Shown in pieces: positions 8,782 to 17,922 of a stretch of DNA of 64,000 nt. A program made the position numbers and the translations under genes. The notes beneath the pieces are model-generated. The model saw nothing but the letters and a program-made list of their open reading frames with translations. It made no database searches and was not told where the DNA came from. This stretch comes from Lentzea jiangxiensis (lineage in GTDB: Bacteria > Actinomycetota > Actinomycetes > Mycobacteriales > Pseudonocardiaceae), in the NCBI RefSeq assembly GCF_900104175.1, contig NZ_FNIX01000008.1, forward strand, positions 1 through 64,000, read 5' to 3'. Within the stretch, counting starts at the first letter, position 1. Each line of letters starts with the position of its first letter.

Positions 8782-9447
8782 ATGGCGGAGACCGACAGCG
8801 GGCTCGCGAGACGGCTGGCCACCGAGACCGGCCGGCTGCTGGTCCGCGTGCGACCGGGCAACGGCGACCGGACCGCGCAGATCTTCCTGGCCGCGCAGCT
8901 CGCGGAGCACCGGCCGGACGACGCGGTGCTGTCGGAGGAGGCGCCCGACGACCTCCGCAGGCTCACCGCCGACCGGGTGTGGATCATCGACCCGCTGGAC
9001 GGCAGCCGCGAGTACGCCGAGCCCGGCCGCACGGACTGGGCCGTGCACGTCGCGCTCTGGGAACGCGGCGAGCTCGTCGCGGGTGCGGTCGCGTTGCCCG
9101 CGCACCGGCCGAAGCCCAGGGTGCCGTACCGGCGGCCCCGGATCGTCGTGAGCCGCACGAGACCACCGGCGTTCGCGCGGCAGGTGGCCGAGGCGATCGG
9201 CGGCGTGCTGGTGCCGATGGGCAGCGCCGGCGCGAAGGCGATGGCCGTCGTGCGCGGCGAGGCGGACGCCTACCTGCACGCGGGCGGGATGTACGAGTGG
9301 GACTCGGCCGCGCCCGTCCACGTGGCCCGCGCGGCCGGGCTGCACGCCTCGCGCGCCGACGGGCGGCCGTTGCACTACAACCAGCCCGACCCGTGGCTGC
9401 CCGACCTGCTGATCTGCCGCCCGGAGCTCGCGGGGGTGCTCACGTGA
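8782..9447 (+). CDS. cysQ: 3'(2'),5'-bisphosphate nucleotidase (CysQ-like)
   Basis: A 221-residue inositol-monophosphatase-superfamily enzyme. It would hydrolyse PAP, the product of sulfotransferases, to AMP, and can also act on PAPS. The metal-binding motif [25 protein letters not shown] is present (PLDGS-type aspartates), and an acidic EEAP loop precedes it (LSEEAPDD). The C-terminal metal-ligand motif is [15 protein letters not shown]. The ATG at 8782 follows the operator region. Its last codons overlap cysD by 4 bp (GTGA), so it is the first gene of a cysQ-cysD-cysNC operon. PAP removal next to PAPS synthesis fits a locus built for sulfonation rather than only for sulfate reduction. Confidence 0.88.
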   Translation: MAETDSGLARRLATETGRLLVRVRPGNGDRTAQIFLAAQLAEHRPDDAVLSEEAPDDLRRLTADRVWIIDPLDGSREYAEPGRTDWAVHVALWERGELVAGAVALPAHRPKPRVPYRRPRIVVSRTRPPAFARQVAEAIGGVLVPMGSAGAKAMAVVRGEADAYLHAGGMYEWDSAAPVHVARAAGLHASRADGRPLHYNQPDPWLPDLLICRPELAGVLT

Positions 9448-10331
9448 ACCACCTCGACCGCCTGGAAGCCGACAGCATCGACATCTTCCGCGAGGCCGTC
9501 GCCGAGAGCGAGCGCCCGGTGCTGCTGTACTCGATCGGCAAGGACAGCTCGGTGCTGCTCCACCTGGCGCGCAAGGCCTTCTTCCCGTCGAAGCCGCCGT
9601 TCCCGTTGCTGCACGTCGACACCACGTGGAAGTTCCGGGAGATGATCGAGTTCCGTGACCGCACGGCCGCCGAGCTCGGCCTGGACCTGATCGTGCACCG
9701 CAACCCCGACTGCGTGGCCGCGGGCATCAACCCGTTCGACCACGGTTCCGCGCGGCACACCGACCTGTGGAAGACCCAGGGCCTGCGGCAGGCGCTCGAC
9801 GAGCACCGGTTCGACGTGGCGTTCGGCGGCGCGCGCCGGGACGAGGAAGCCTCGCGCGCCAAGGAGAGGGTGTTCTCGTTCCGGACCGCGCAGCACCGGT
9901 GGGACCCAAAGGACCAGCGGCCGGAGCTGTGGCGGCTCTACAACACGCGGGTCGCGCCCGGCGAGAGCATCCGGGTGTTCCCGCTGTCGAACTGGACCGA
10001 GCTCGACGTGTGGCGCTACGTCGAGCGCGAGCGGATTTCCGTGGTACCGCTGTACTTCGCCGCGCCGCGCCCGGTGGTCGACCGCGACGGCACGCTGATC
10101 ATGGTCGACGACGAGCGCATGCCGTTGCACGACGAGCCGCGGCACGAGCTGGTGCGGTTCCGGACGCTGGGCTGCTACCCGCTGACCGGCGCGGTGCGCA
10201 GCGAGGCCCGGACGGTGGCGGAGGTCGTCGAGGAGATGCGGACGGCGACGACGTCCGAGCGGCAGGGACGGGTGATCGACCACGACCGGAGCGGGTCGAT
10301 GGAGCGCAAGAAGCGGGAGGGGTACTTCTGA
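9444..10331 (+). CDS. cysD: Sulfate adenylyltransferase subunit 2 (CysD)
   Basis: A 295-residue ATP sulfurylase small subunit, which makes adenosine phosphosulfate (APS) from sulfate and ATP together with the GTPase subunit. The PP-loop motif [14 protein letters not shown] is intact, and the family signatures [18 protein letters not shown] and [20 protein letters not shown] are clear. Length matches the family. The GTG start overlaps the cysQ stop, and its stop overlaps the ATG of cysNC by one base, indicating strong translational coupling. There is no APS/PAPS reductase or sulfite reductase gene in the window, so here the product is likely destined for PAPS. Confidence 0.96.
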   Translation: MNHLDRLEADSIDIFREAVAESERPVLLYSIGKDSSVLLHLARKAFFPSKPPFPLLHVDTTWKFREMIEFRDRTAAELGLDLIVHRNPDCVAAGINPFDHGSARHTDLWKTQGLRQALDEHRFDVAFGGARRDEEASRAKERVFSFRTAQHRWDPKDQRPELWRLYNTRVAPGESIRVFPLSNWTELDVWRYVERERISVVPLYFAAPRPVVDRDGTLIMVDDERMPLHDEPRHELVRFRTLGCYPLTGAVRSEARTVAEVVEEMRTATTSERQGRVIDHDRSGSMERKKREGYF

Positions 10332-12106
10332 TGGAGCTCCTGCGGTTCATCACCTGCGGCAGCGTCGACGACGGCAAGAGCACGCTGATCGGACGGCTGC
10401 TGTACGAGTCGAAGCTGCTCCACGCCGACCACCTCGCCGCGCTGGAGGCCGACTCCCGGCGGGTGGGGACGCGCGGCGGTGAGCTGGACTTCGCGCTGCT
10501 GGTGGACGGGCTGGAGGCGGAACGCGAGCAGGGCATCACGATCGACGTGGCGTACCGCTTCTTCGCGACCGAGGCGCGGCGGTTCATCGTCGCGGACACG
10601 CCGGGGCACGAGCAGTACACCCGGAACATGGTCACCGGCGCGTCCACCGCCGATGCCGCGGTGATCCTGCTCGACGCGCGCAAAGGCGTGCTCGCGCAGA
10701 CGCGGCGGCACGCGCGGATCGTGTCGTTGCTGGGGATCCGGCACGTGGCCGTGGCGGTGAACAAGCTCGACCTGCTGGGCTACTCGCGGGAGGCGTTCGA
10801 CTCGGTCGCCGCGGGGTTCGCGGAGTTCGCGGCGGAGCTCGACTTCGACGAGATCACCTGCGTGCCGATGTCGGCCACCGAGGGCGTCAACGTCGTCGGG
10901 CGCGGCGAGCGGACGCCCTGGTACGACGGGCCGACCCTGCTGCGGTGGCTGGAGACCGCCTCCCCGCCGACGAGGCGGGAAGGCCCGTCCCGCTTCCTGG
11001 TGCAGTGGGTCAACCGGCCGGACGCGACGTTCCGCGGCCTGTCCGGGCGCGTGCTGGGCGGGACGCTGGAAAAGGGCGAGGCCGTCAGCCTCGGAAACCG
11101 CACCACCACCGTGGCGAGGATCGTCACGATGGACGGCGACCTGGACGAGGCACCGGACGGCGCGTCCGTCACCGTCGTGCTCGCCGACGACGTGGACGCG
11201 AGCCGCGGTGACGTGCTGGGCGCCGCCGGGGACCCGCCGGGCGTCGCCCGCTCGTTCCAGGCCCGGCTGGTCTGGTTGCACGAGAACGGGTTGCTGCCGG
11301 GCAGGCAGTACCTCGCGAAGATCGGAGCGCGCACGGTCGGGTTCACCGCGACGAAGGCGTTGCGGCTCAACGAGATCGGCGTCGACAACGTGCACTTCGA
11401 CACGCCCGTGCCGTTCGAGACCTACCGCACGAACCGAGACCTCGGCTCGTTCGTGGTGCTCGACCGGCTCTCCAACGCCACCGTCGGCGCCGGGATGATC
11501 GACTTCGCGCTGAGCCCGAACGACGTGCGCTGGCGGGCGATGACCGTCGACAAGCAGGCTCGGATCGCCCGCAACGGGCACCGGCCGTGCGTGGTGTGGC
11601 TGACCGGGCTGTCCGGGGCGGGCAAGTCCACGATCGCCGACCTGGTCGAGAAGGCGCTGCACGCCGAAGGCAGGCACACGTTCCTGCTGGACGGCGACAA
11701 CGTGCGGCACGGGCTGAACTCCGACCTCGGGTTCACCGACGCCGACCGGGTCGAGAACGTCCGGCGCATCGCCGAGGTCGCGGCACTGATGGTCGACGCG
11801 GGGCTGATCGTGCTGGTCTCGTTCATCTCGCCGTTCCGGGCGGAACGGGCGCTGGCGCGCGACCTGGTGGGCGAGGACGAGTTCTGCGAGGTCTTCGTCG
11901 ACACGCCGCTGGCCGTGGCCGAGCAGCGCGACCCGAAAGGCCTGTACCGCAAGGCCAGGCGGGGTGAGCTGGCGAACTTCACCGGCGTCGACTCGCCTTA
12001 CGAACCGCCGGTCGCCCCGGAGGTCAGGCTCGACACGACGGTGCTGAGCCCGCAGGCCGCCGCAGAGGTCGTGCTGGCCCGGCTTCGCGCGCTCGGGGTC
12101 TGTTGA
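10331..12106 (+). CDS. cysNC: Bifunctional sulfate adenylyltransferase subunit 1 / APS kinase (CysNC)
   Basis: A 591-residue fusion. Residues 1-415 form the GTPase subunit of ATP sulfurylase with a P-loop [16 protein letters not shown], the switch motif [12 protein letters not shown], the NKLDL base-recognition motif, and EF-Tu-like beta-barrel domains. The C-terminal 175 residues are APS kinase, starting around [20 protein letters not shown] with its own P-loop, followed by the [15 protein letters not shown] substrate motif. Together with CysD it converts sulfate to PAPS. The TGA stop at 12104-12106 lies inside the TetR-type operator copy that precedes the next operon. Confidence 0.96.
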   Translation: MELLRFITCGSVDDGKSTLIGRLLYESKLLHADHLAALEADSRRVGTRGGELDFALLVDGLEAEREQGITIDVAYRFFATEARRFIVADTPGHEQYTRNMVTGASTADAAVILLDARKGVLAQTRRHARIVSLLGIRHVAVAVNKLDLLGYSREAFDSVAAGFAEFAAELDFDEITCVPMSATEGVNVVGRGERTPWYDGPTLLRWLETASPPTRREGPSRFLVQWVNRPDATFRGLSGRVLGGTLEKGEAVSLGNRTTTVARIVTMDGDLDEAPDGASVTVVLADDVDASRGDVLGAAGDPPGVARSFQARLVWLHENGLLPGRQYLAKIGARTVGFTATKALRLNEIGVDNVHFDTPVPFETYRTNRDLGSFVVLDRLSNATVGAGMIDFALSPNDVRWRAMTVDKQARIARNGHRPCVVWLTGLSGAGKSTIADLVEKALHAEGRHTFLLDGDNVRHGLNSDLGFTDADRVENVRRIAEVAALMVDAGLIVLVSFISPFRAERALARDLVGEDEFCEVFVDTPLAVAEQRDPKGLYRKARRGELANFTGVDSPYEPPVAPEVRLDTTVLSPQAAAEVVLARLRALGVC

Positions 12107-12117
12107 ACGTTGTTCGG
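12101..12117. promoter_or_regulatory. Third copy of the TetR-type operator (17-base exact repeat)
   Basis: TGTTGAACGTTGTTCGG here is identical base for base to 8744-8760 in the tetR-cysQ control region, 3.36 kb away. It overlaps the cysNC stop codon and stands about 50 bases before the GTG of the DUF1214 gene. This is strong sequence evidence that the two operons answer to one repressor, though binding itself is not shown. Confidence 0.75.
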
Positions 12118-12133
12118 AGTGGTGTAGCTTCAG

Positions 12134-12149
12134 CTAGAACACGTTCTAG
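12134..12149. promoter_or_regulatory. KstR-like palindrome before the sulfotransferase operon
   Basis: CTAGAACACGTTCTAG has 7-bp arms around an AC centre. Its inner 14 bases fit the KstR consensus TnnAACnnGTTnnA exactly; KstR is the TetR-family repressor of sterol catabolism in mycobacteria and relatives. It lies 18 bases before the GTG at 12167. No kstR gene is in the window. It could instead be bound by one of the two local TetR proteins. Confidence 0.65.
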
Positions 12150-12166
12150 ATCCGGGGAGGACTCCC

Positions 12167-13222
12167 GTGCGGGACCAGACGTGGACGCAGTTCTGCCGGG
12201 CGCTGGAGAAGGCCGGTGAGGTGGTCCTGTCCGAGCGCGCGCCGGACACCCCGCTCGACCGTGCGGAGGGCTACCGCTACCTCGCCCGGCTGACCCGCGA
12301 GATGCTCTACTCCTGCCTCGACAACGCCGATCCCGACTTCCCGCGGTTCCACGAGCTCGACCTCGTGAAGATCGGCGCGGACAACCCCGACAACGTCTAC
12401 CTGTCCGCGAACATCCGCGGCGACCGCACCTACCGGATCACCGGGACCCGCGGCACGATCTCGTACTTCAGCATCGGCTCCAAGGCCAACCGGTATGCCG
12501 CGGACGGCACGATGGCGTCGACCGGAGAGCTGTCCGACGCCGACCTGACGGTCGCGCCGGACGGCACGGTCGAGATCATCGCGAGCGCCGCCGAACAGCC
12601 GGGCAACTGGCTCCCGCTCGCCCCCGACTCGACCGGGCTCGTGGTGCGCCAGACCTACCTCGACCGGTCGTCCGAAACACCCGGCCGGTGGCACGTCGAG
12701 CAGGTCGGCGGTCCGGCCGAACCCGCCGCGCCGACACCGGAGTTCGTCGCGAAGGCGTTGCGGCGCGCGGCTTCGTCCGTGCACGGCACCGCGGCCACGT
12801 TCGCGCACTGGACGCGGACGTTCATGGCGCGCCCCAACGAGCTGCCGGACTTCGGCCAGGAGATGTTCCAGCGGGCGGGCGGCGATCCGGAGATCTTCTA
12901 CCTGCACGGGTACTGGGCGCTGCGCCCCGGCGAGGCCTGGGTGATCGAGACCGACGTGCCGGACTGCCCGTACTGGAACTTCCAGCTCGACAACTGGTGG
13001 ATGGAGTCGCTCGACCACCGGCGCCGGACCACCGTCAACAAGCACACGGCGTCGCTCGTGAACGGCCGGCTGACGATCGTGGTGGCCGCCGAGGACCCCG
13101 GGGTGGGCAACTGGATCGACACCTGCGGCCACAGCTCCGGCACCGCTCTGCTGCGCTGGCTCGGCGCGCGCACCCATCCGATCCCGAAGTGCCGCGTGGT
13201 GCCCCTGGAGGAGGTCCGATGA
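12167..13222 (+). CDS. DUF1214 domain protein
   Basis: A 351-residue soluble protein of unknown biochemical role. The C-terminal third carries the DUF1214 pattern: YLHGYWALRPGEAWVIETD, then the aromatic-rich PYWNFQLDNWWMESLDHRRR and VNKHTASLVNGRLTIVVA. GTG 12167 has a good GGGGAGG site at 12154-12160, and no signal peptide is seen. It opens a four-gene unit (DUF1214, sulfotransferase, SDR, SRPBCC) whose stops and starts overlap. From memory, Mycobacterium tuberculosis has a comparable trio in the cholesterol region (Rv3531c-Rv3529c); that resemblance should be verified. A role in handling a lipid or sterol substrate is inference. Confidence 0.82.
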   Translation: MRDQTWTQFCRALEKAGEVVLSERAPDTPLDRAEGYRYLARLTREMLYSCLDNADPDFPRFHELDLVKIGADNPDNVYLSANIRGDRTYRITGTRGTISYFSIGSKANRYAADGTMASTGELSDADLTVAPDGTVEIIASAAEQPGNWLPLAPDSTGLVVRQTYLDRSSETPGRWHVEQVGGPAEPAAPTPEFVAKALRRAASSVHGTAATFAHWTRTFMARPNELPDFGQEMFQRAGGDPEIFYLHGYWALRPGEAWVIETDVPDCPYWNFQLDNWWMESLDHRRRTTVNKHTASLVNGRLTIVVAAEDPGVGNWIDTCGHSSGTALLRWLGARTHPIPKCRVVPLEEVR

Positions 13223-14367
13223 CGGTCACGACGGCGCTGAACGTGCCGGAACTGCTGGAGAAGGCGTGCGCGAAGACCGGCCTGGCCGACTTCGGCGACG
13301 ACTGGTTCCGCGAACCGCTCGACGTGCTCGTCCACAGCCTCAACACCGAGGCGGCGCTCTCCCCGCTGGGCTTCGAGCTCACCGGGCACCGGCTCACGGC
13401 ACTGCTGTGCGACCGGTTGCGGCTGCGCGAGCTGCAACGCGCGCACCCCGAGGTGCTCGACGTCGAGGTGCGGGTGGCCGCGGAGATCTGCGGCCTGCCG
13501 CGCACCGGGTCGACGCTGCTGCACCGCCTCCTCGCGGCCTCGCCCCAGGTCACGTCCACGCTGTCGTGGGAGGTCGCCTACCCGCTGCCGTTCCCCGGTG
13601 AGGGTCCGGACGCCGCGGTGCGCAAACGCCGGGCGCGGGAACGCATGCGGGTGTTCTCGCAGCTCTCCCCCGACTTCGGCGACCTGCACACCGTCGTGTG
13701 GGACGGGCCGGAGGAGGACGTCGTCCTGCTCGACCGGACGTTCGTGTCGATGAGCTTCGACTCGTTCTACCGGGTCCCGTCCTACGGCGACTGGCTGCGT
13801 TCGGCCGACCAGCGCCCCGCCTACCGCGAGCTGCGGGAGTGGTTGCAGGTGCTGCGGTGGCAGGACGAGTCGCGCTCGCTGCCGTGGGTGCTCAAGTCAC
13901 CGCACCACCTGACCGCCGTCGACACCGTGCTGGACGAGTTCACCGGCTGCAGGATCGTGATGACGCACCGGTCCCCGGGCCAGGCGGTGCCGTCGTACGC
14001 CTCGATGGTGAGCGCGATGTCCGCGCAGTACAGCGAGGACGTCGATCCGGTCCGGATCGGACGGTACTGGTCCGGCCGGTTCGCCAGGACGCTGGAAGGG
14101 TTCGCCGCGGCGAGGTCCGCGCGCCCGGACCGGTTCGTGGACGTGCGGTTCGCCGACACCGTGAGCAAACCCGTCGAGGTCGCCCGCCAGGTCCTCGACG
14201 CCCTCGGCCTGCGACCCGGTCCCGCCGACGACGCGGCGTTCGAGGCCTACCTGGAGCGCAACCGCACCGAGCGGCACGGCTCGCACTCCTACGCACCTCA
14301 GGACTTCGGCCTGTCCGAGGAGCAGCTGCGGCGCGACTTCGCCTTCTACGAGGAGGTCTACCTGTGA
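13219..14367 (+). CDS. PAPS-dependent sulfotransferase
   Basis: A 382-residue cytosolic-type sulfotransferase that would move the sulfo group of PAPS onto a hydroxyl of a small lipophilic acceptor. The 5'-phosphosulfate loop is GLPRTGSTLLHRLLA (about residue 93), and the 3'-phosphate-binding region is IVMTHRSPGQAVPSYASMV (about residue 253). The WVLKSPHHLTAVDTVL segment holds the conserved lysine, serine and histidines. Length fits the long bacterial lipid sulfotransferase group. It overlaps the upstream gene by 4 bp (ATGA), and its own stop overlaps the SDR start. PAPS-making and PAP-removing enzymes in the operon just upstream strongly support real sulfonation. The acceptor is unknown. Confidence 0.9.
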   Translation: MTVTTALNVPELLEKACAKTGLADFGDDWFREPLDVLVHSLNTEAALSPLGFELTGHRLTALLCDRLRLRELQRAHPEVLDVEVRVAAEICGLPRTGSTLLHRLLAASPQVTSTLSWEVAYPLPFPGEGPDAAVRKRRARERMRVFSQLSPDFGDLHTVVWDGPEEDVVLLDRTFVSMSFDSFYRVPSYGDWLRSADQRPAYRELREWLQVLRWQDESRSLPWVLKSPHHLTAVDTVLDEFTGCRIVMTHRSPGQAVPSYASMVSAMSAQYSEDVDPVRIGRYWSGRFARTLEGFAAARSARPDRFVDVRFADTVSKPVEVARQVLDALGLRPGPADDAAFEAYLERNRTERHGSHSYAPQDFGLSEEQLRRDFAFYEEVYL

Positions 14368-15146
14368 TGCTGCGGGACGAGGTCGTGCTGATCACCGGCG
14401 TCGGCCCCGGCCTGGGCTCGAAGCTCGCCCTGCGGGCGGCCGCCGAGGGCGCGAAGGTCGTGATGGCCGCCCGGTCCGCCGACGTGATGAAGCGGGTGGA
14501 GCAGGACGTCGCCGCCGCCGGTGGCGAGGCCGTGGGCGTCCAGTGCGACGTGCGCAGGCCCGACGAGGTGGCGCGCCTGGTCGCCACCGCCGCCGACCGG
14601 TTCGGCGCGATCACCGGCCTCGTGAACTCGGCGTTCGGGCACGCGGGCTTCGCCGACCTGCTGGACACGCCGGAGAAGGCGATCCGGCGGTCGATCGACA
14701 TCATCCTGTTCGGCGCCCTGAACGTGACCCGCGAGGTCGTGCCGCACATGAAGGCCGCCGGCCGGGGCTCGATCGTGAACATCGGCACGATGACGACCCG
14801 CAAGCCGATGCGCGGCGAGGGCGGGTACGCGGCGGCGAAGGCCGCGATGGCGACGGCGACCCGGTTCCTGGCCCTGGAGCTGGGCGAGCACGGCATCCGC
14901 GCGAACCAGGCCGTGATGGGCTGGCTGGACGGACCGGGTGTCCGCTCCTACCTCAGGATGACCGCCGGCGCGCGGGGCGTCACCGAGCAGGACGTCTACG
15001 ACGAGATCGCCGCCCGCAACCCGCTCGGCCGCATCCCGGCCGACGACGCGTGCGCGGGCGCGGTGCTGTTCCTGTTGTCCCGCCACGCCTCCGAGGTGAC
15101 CGGGGCCGTCCTGGACGTCAACGGCGGGGAGTACATGCCGGCATGA
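14367..15146 (+). CDS. Short-chain dehydrogenase/reductase (SDR)
   Basis: A 259-residue classical-type SDR, probably NAD(P)-dependent. The Rossmann motif is LITGVGPGLGSKLALRAA (TGxxxGxG variant). The strand-4 NAG motif is replaced by NSAFGHAG. The catalytic region reads IVNIGTMTTRKPMRGEGGYAAAKAAM, giving Tyr and Lys in YxxxK, but the usual catalytic serine is represented by threonines (TMTT). Starts at GTG 14364 and ATG 14367 are both possible with AGGAGG at 14351-14356; the ATG gives the cleaner family N-terminus. It probably oxidises or reduces a hydroxyl or keto group on the sulfotransferase substrate. Confidence 0.88.
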   Translation: MLRDEVVLITGVGPGLGSKLALRAAAEGAKVVMAARSADVMKRVEQDVAAAGGEAVGVQCDVRRPDEVARLVATAADRFGAITGLVNSAFGHAGFADLLDTPEKAIRRSIDIILFGALNVTREVVPHMKAAGRGSIVNIGTMTTRKPMRGEGGYAAAKAAMATATRFLALELGEHGIRANQAVMGWLDGPGVRSYLRMTAGARGVTEQDVYDEIAARNPLGRIPADDACAGAVLFLLSRHASEVTGAVLDVNGGEYMPA

Positions 15147-15598
15147 GCGCACACGTGATCGAGTCCGTGGTCGTGGAGATCGACGCGCCCGCCGCGTTCG
15201 TGTGGGACGTCCTGCTCGACTACCCGCACTATCCGCAGTGGAACCCCTACACGCTGGCCGTGGCCACGACGCTGGCCGTCGGCTCGCCGATCGACCTGAC
15301 CCTCCCCAGGCCCGACGGCAGCGAGGGCACCTGGGTGAGCCGCGAGTTCGTCCGCGTGGTCGAGCCACCGCGCCTGCTGCGGTACGACACCGGGGACACG
15401 TTCCCCGGCCTGCTGGGCACGCGGGACCAGGTGATCACGCCGTTGCCGGCCGGCCGGTGCGCCTACCGGACGTTCGAGACGTTCACCGGCAGGTACGCCG
15501 GGGCGGTGTTCGAGGCGCAGGGCGAGTACGTGAAACGCGGCTTCGACTCGGTCGCGCTGGCGTTGCGGGAGCGGGTGGTCGCGCTGCTCGGGGTGTGA
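15143..15598 (+). CDS. SRPBCC (START/Bet v1-like) family protein
   Basis: A 151-residue small protein starting with MSAHVIESVVVEIDAPAAFV, then WDVLLDYPHYPQWNPYT, the hallmark of the SRPBCC hydrophobic-ligand-binding fold. FETFTGRYAGAVFEAQGEYV and a C-terminal amphipathic helix follow, as in polyketide cyclase/lipid-transport-like members. It overlaps the SDR stop by 4 bp and ends the operon. A fold that binds sterol-like or polyketide ligands suits a locus that modifies a hydrophobic alcohol, but catalysis is not implied. Confidence 0.83.
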   Translation: MSAHVIESVVVEIDAPAAFVWDVLLDYPHYPQWNPYTLAVATTLAVGSPIDLTLPRPDGSEGTWVSREFVRVVEPPRLLRYDTGDTFPGLLGTRDQVITPLPAGRCAYRTFETFTGRYAGAVFEAQGEYVKRGFDSVALALRERVVALLGV

Positions 15599-15703
15599 GG
15601 GCGTGTGTTCCAGCGGGGTGGTCGCCTCGTCCTGCGTTGAGTAGTCCCACCGATGCCGTCCCCGACCGGTGGCGGCACCCTCGAACCGTGACCGGAATCG
15701 ACC

Positions 15704-16000
15704 GTGGCGTCTCGCCGCACTGGCCGGGTCCGCCACCCCGCAGTCCTGCTCGTGCTCACCGTCGTCGCCCTCCTGACCAACGCGCTGCAGTCGTTCGGCT
15801 GGCAGGGCGGCGAATACGCCTACTCGTTCATCTGGATCGCGCTCGGCTCGGCGCTGGCCGGGCTCGTCGTCCTGGTGGCCGCGCCCGCGCCGTGGCGGTC
15901 CGCGGGGAAGGACATGGCGATCGCCGGCACCGCCGGGGTGGTTGTCGTGATCACGCTGGTCGTGGCGTTCATCTGGGCGTGGTCGAGCTCCAGCGGTTAG
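15704..16000 (+). CDS. Small membrane protein, three predicted helices
   Basis: A 98-residue protein of unknown function. Hydrophobic segments are AVLLVLTVVALLTNAL, FIWIALGSALAGLVVLVAA and a C-terminal GTAGVVVVITLVVAFIWAW, ending in a short SSSSG tail. A basic N-terminus (ASRRTGRVRH) suggests it stays inside. The GTG at 15704 has no clear ribosome-binding site, which lowers confidence. It is convergent with, and overlaps by four bases, the TetR gene that follows. The 105 bases before it show no recognisable gene. Confidence 0.6.
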   Translation: MASRRTGRVRHPAVLLVLTVVALLTNALQSFGWQGGEYAYSFIWIALGSALAGLVVLVAAPAPWRSAGKDMAIAGTAGVVVVITLVVAFIWAWSSSSG

Positions 16001-16635
16001 AGCACCTGCGACAGGCCGCGCAGCGCCACAGCGATCTGCTCGCGGTGGCCTTCCAGCGTGTCCCTCGTGACGCCGCCGGCCGCCGCGCGCGCCACGTCGT
16101 CCGTGGCGACCTTGAGCACCGCGCTCATGGCGGCGGCCTGCACCCGTACCTCGATGGCGTCCGGGGGCAGACCCGTGCGTTCGGCCAGGACCTCCGCCAG
16201 CGTGTCCTCCGCCCGTTCGCGCAGCATGAGGTACGCGGCGCGCAGCGCACGTTCGCCGTGGGTCAGGCGCACCACGGCGAGAACCGCCTCGATGTCCGCG
16301 TCGGAGGCCGCGTCCAGCAGCGGCGTGTAAGCCTCGCGCAGGTGGTCGATCAGCTCGAGTTCGCGCGGCCAGGCCCGCACGACCGCGCGGAAGGCGTCGA
16401 CCATCTTGGTCAGCAGGGGCTCGACGCAGCTCTCCTTGTGCGGGAAGTAGCGCCAGAACGTGCGTTCGGAGACGCCCGCGGCCTGCGCGATCTGCTCGCC
16501 CGACGTGGCGGCGACGCCCCGTTCGGCGAACAACGCGACCGCGTGGCGGGAGATGTCGAGGCGTTGACGCTGACGCTGCTCCTCGCTGACCGGCGGCCGA
16601 CCCCGGCGGGGTTTTTCCGTCGCGACGTCCGTCAT
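15997..16635 (-). CDS. TetR-family transcriptional regulator
   Basis: A 212-residue TetR protein starting at ATG 16635 (MTDVATEKPRRGRPPVSEEQ); an upstream TTG at 16647 is less likely. The helix-turn-helix region is DISRHAVALFAERGVAATS, with recognition segment IAQAAGVSERTFWRYFPHKE. The C-terminal helical domain would bind a ligand. It is divergent from the P450-ferredoxin pair, with 72 bases between starts containing a TGGCA-N5-TGCCA repeat, so it most likely controls that pair and itself. Confidence 0.9.
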   Translation of the reverse strand: MTDVATEKPRRGRPPVSEEQRQRQRLDISRHAVALFAERGVAATSGEQIAQAAGVSERTFWRYFPHKESCVEPLLTKMVDAFRAVVRAWPRELELIDHLREAYTPLLDAASDADIEAVLAVVRLTHGERALRAAYLMLRERAEDTLAEVLAERTGLPPDAIEVRVQAAAMSAVLKVATDDVARAAAGGVTRDTLEGHREQIAVALRGLSQVL

Positions 16636-16672
16636 CGGGTGATTCAAGCACGCCAGCCCCGCAAATCTTTAT

Positions 16673-16687
16673 TGGCACCATCTGCCA
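16673..16687. promoter_or_regulatory. Candidate TetR operator before the P450 gene
   Basis: TGGCACCATCTGCCA is an inverted repeat (TGGCA, 5-base spacer, TGCCA) in the gap between the divergent TetR and P450 genes, 20 bases before the P450 ATG. It sits in a locally AT-richer stretch that probably also carries the promoters. Confidence 0.5.
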
Positions 16688-16707
16688 TTAAGCGCTACGG
16701 TCAGTGC

Positions 16708-17922
16708 ATGAGCATTGACGCAGAGCGCCTGAAGCTGCCGTTTGCCAGGCCGAACGTCCTCGAACTGGCTCCGCTCTACGAGCTGCTGCGACGCGAGGCG
16801 CCGATCGCGCCCGTGACGACCCCGGCGGGCGACCCGGCCTGGCTCGTGACCCGGTACGAGGAGGTCAAGCTCCTGCTGGGCGACAAGCGCTTCGGCCGGT
16901 CCCACCCGGAACCGGAGAAGGCGTCGCGCGTCTCTACCTCCGCCGTGCAGGACGGGCCGAGCGGCGAGTACGCGACCGAGGAGGCCGACCACACCCGCAT
17001 GCGGCGGCTGCTGACGCCGGCGTTCTCCGCCAAGCGGATGCGGATGCTGGGCGAGAACATGCAGCGGCTGGTGGACGCCTGCCTGGACTCGTTGATCGCC
17101 GAGCACGAGCGGACCGGCGTGGTCGACCTGCACCGCGGCCTCGCGTTCCCGTTGCCCGTAGCCATGATCTGCGGCCTGCTCGGGGTGCCGGAGGAGGACA
17201 ACGAGCTCTTCGCGTCGCTGTCCGAACGCATGGCGAGCACCGAGATCGGCGAGGAGGCCCACCAGGCCCGCGAGGAGTTCTTCCGGTACATGGTGGGGCT
17301 CGTCGAGGGCAAGCGCGGGCAACTCGGCGAAGACGTGATCTCCGACCTCGTGCGCGCGCAGGCCGAAGACCCGTCATTCGACTACGTGGAGATGGTCCGG
17401 CTCTGCGTGGGCCTGCTGTTCGCGGGCCACGAGACCACGGTCAACCGCATCGGCCTGGGCGTGCTGTTCCTGCTCACCGAGCGCTCGCGCTGGGACGCCC
17501 TCGTCGCCGACCCCGAGGGCCGCGTCGACGCCGTCGTCGAGGAGGTCATGCGCCTCGGTGCCCCCGGCGACCTCGGCCTGCTGCGCTACGCCCGCGAGGA
17601 CGTCGACATCGCGGGCGTGACGATCCGGGCGGGCGACGCCCTGGTCCTGTCGATCAACGCCGCCAACCGCGACGCGACGGTGTACTCCGAGGCCGAGGAG
17701 TTCAACCCCGACCGTCCCGAGAGGACACACCTCGGCTTCGGCCACGGCGCGCACTTCTGCATCGGCGCCTCGCTCGCGCGGACCGAACTGCGCGTCGTGT
17801 TCGCCGCGCTCGCGAAGCGACTGCCGGACATGAGGCTCGCCAAGGAACTCGACCAACTGCAGGTACGCGCGACGCTCACCGGAGGCGTCGCGGAACTGCC
17901 CGTCACCTGGAGGTCGGCGTGA
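16708..17922 (+). CDS. Cytochrome P450 with adjacent ferredoxin
   Basis: A 404-residue soluble bacterial P450. Motifs are the I-helix LLFAGHETTVNRIG with the acid-alcohol pair (ET), the K-helix EEVMRLGAP (ExxR) and the heme loop LGFGHGAHFCIGASLARTEL, whose cysteine near residue 351 binds heme iron. The ATG at 16708 gives the normal N-terminus. The downstream ferredoxin gene overlaps its stop by 4 bp, so the redox partner is supplied in the same transcript. The substrate is unknown; proximity to the sulfotransferase operon raises the possibility that it hydroxylates the compound later sulfated. Confidence 0.93.
   Translation: MSIDAERLKLPFARPNVLELAPLYELLRREAPIAPVTTPAGDPAWLVTRYEEVKLLLGDKRFGRSHPEPEKASRVSTSAVQDGPSGEYATEEADHTRMRRLLTPAFSAKRMRMLGENMQRLVDACLDSLIAEHERTGVVDLHRGLAFPLPVAMICGLLGVPEEDNELFASLSERMASTEIGEEAHQAREEFFRYMVGLVEGKRGQLGEDVISDLVRAQAEDPSFDYVEMVRLCVGLLFAGHETTVNRIGLGVLFLLTERSRWDALVADPEGRVDAVVEEVMRLGAPGDLGLLRYAREDVDIAGVTIRAGDALVLSINAANRDATVYSEAEEFNPDRPERTHLGFGHGAHFCIGASLARTELRVVFAALAKRLPDMRLAKELDQLQVRATLTGGVAELPVTWRSA

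Noticed and set aside
6488..9443. Riboswitch (SAM or other) controlling sulfur genes
   Set aside because: I found no conserved riboswitch core in the gaps before the exporter, dioxygenase or cysQ genes; protein operators explain the visible structure better.
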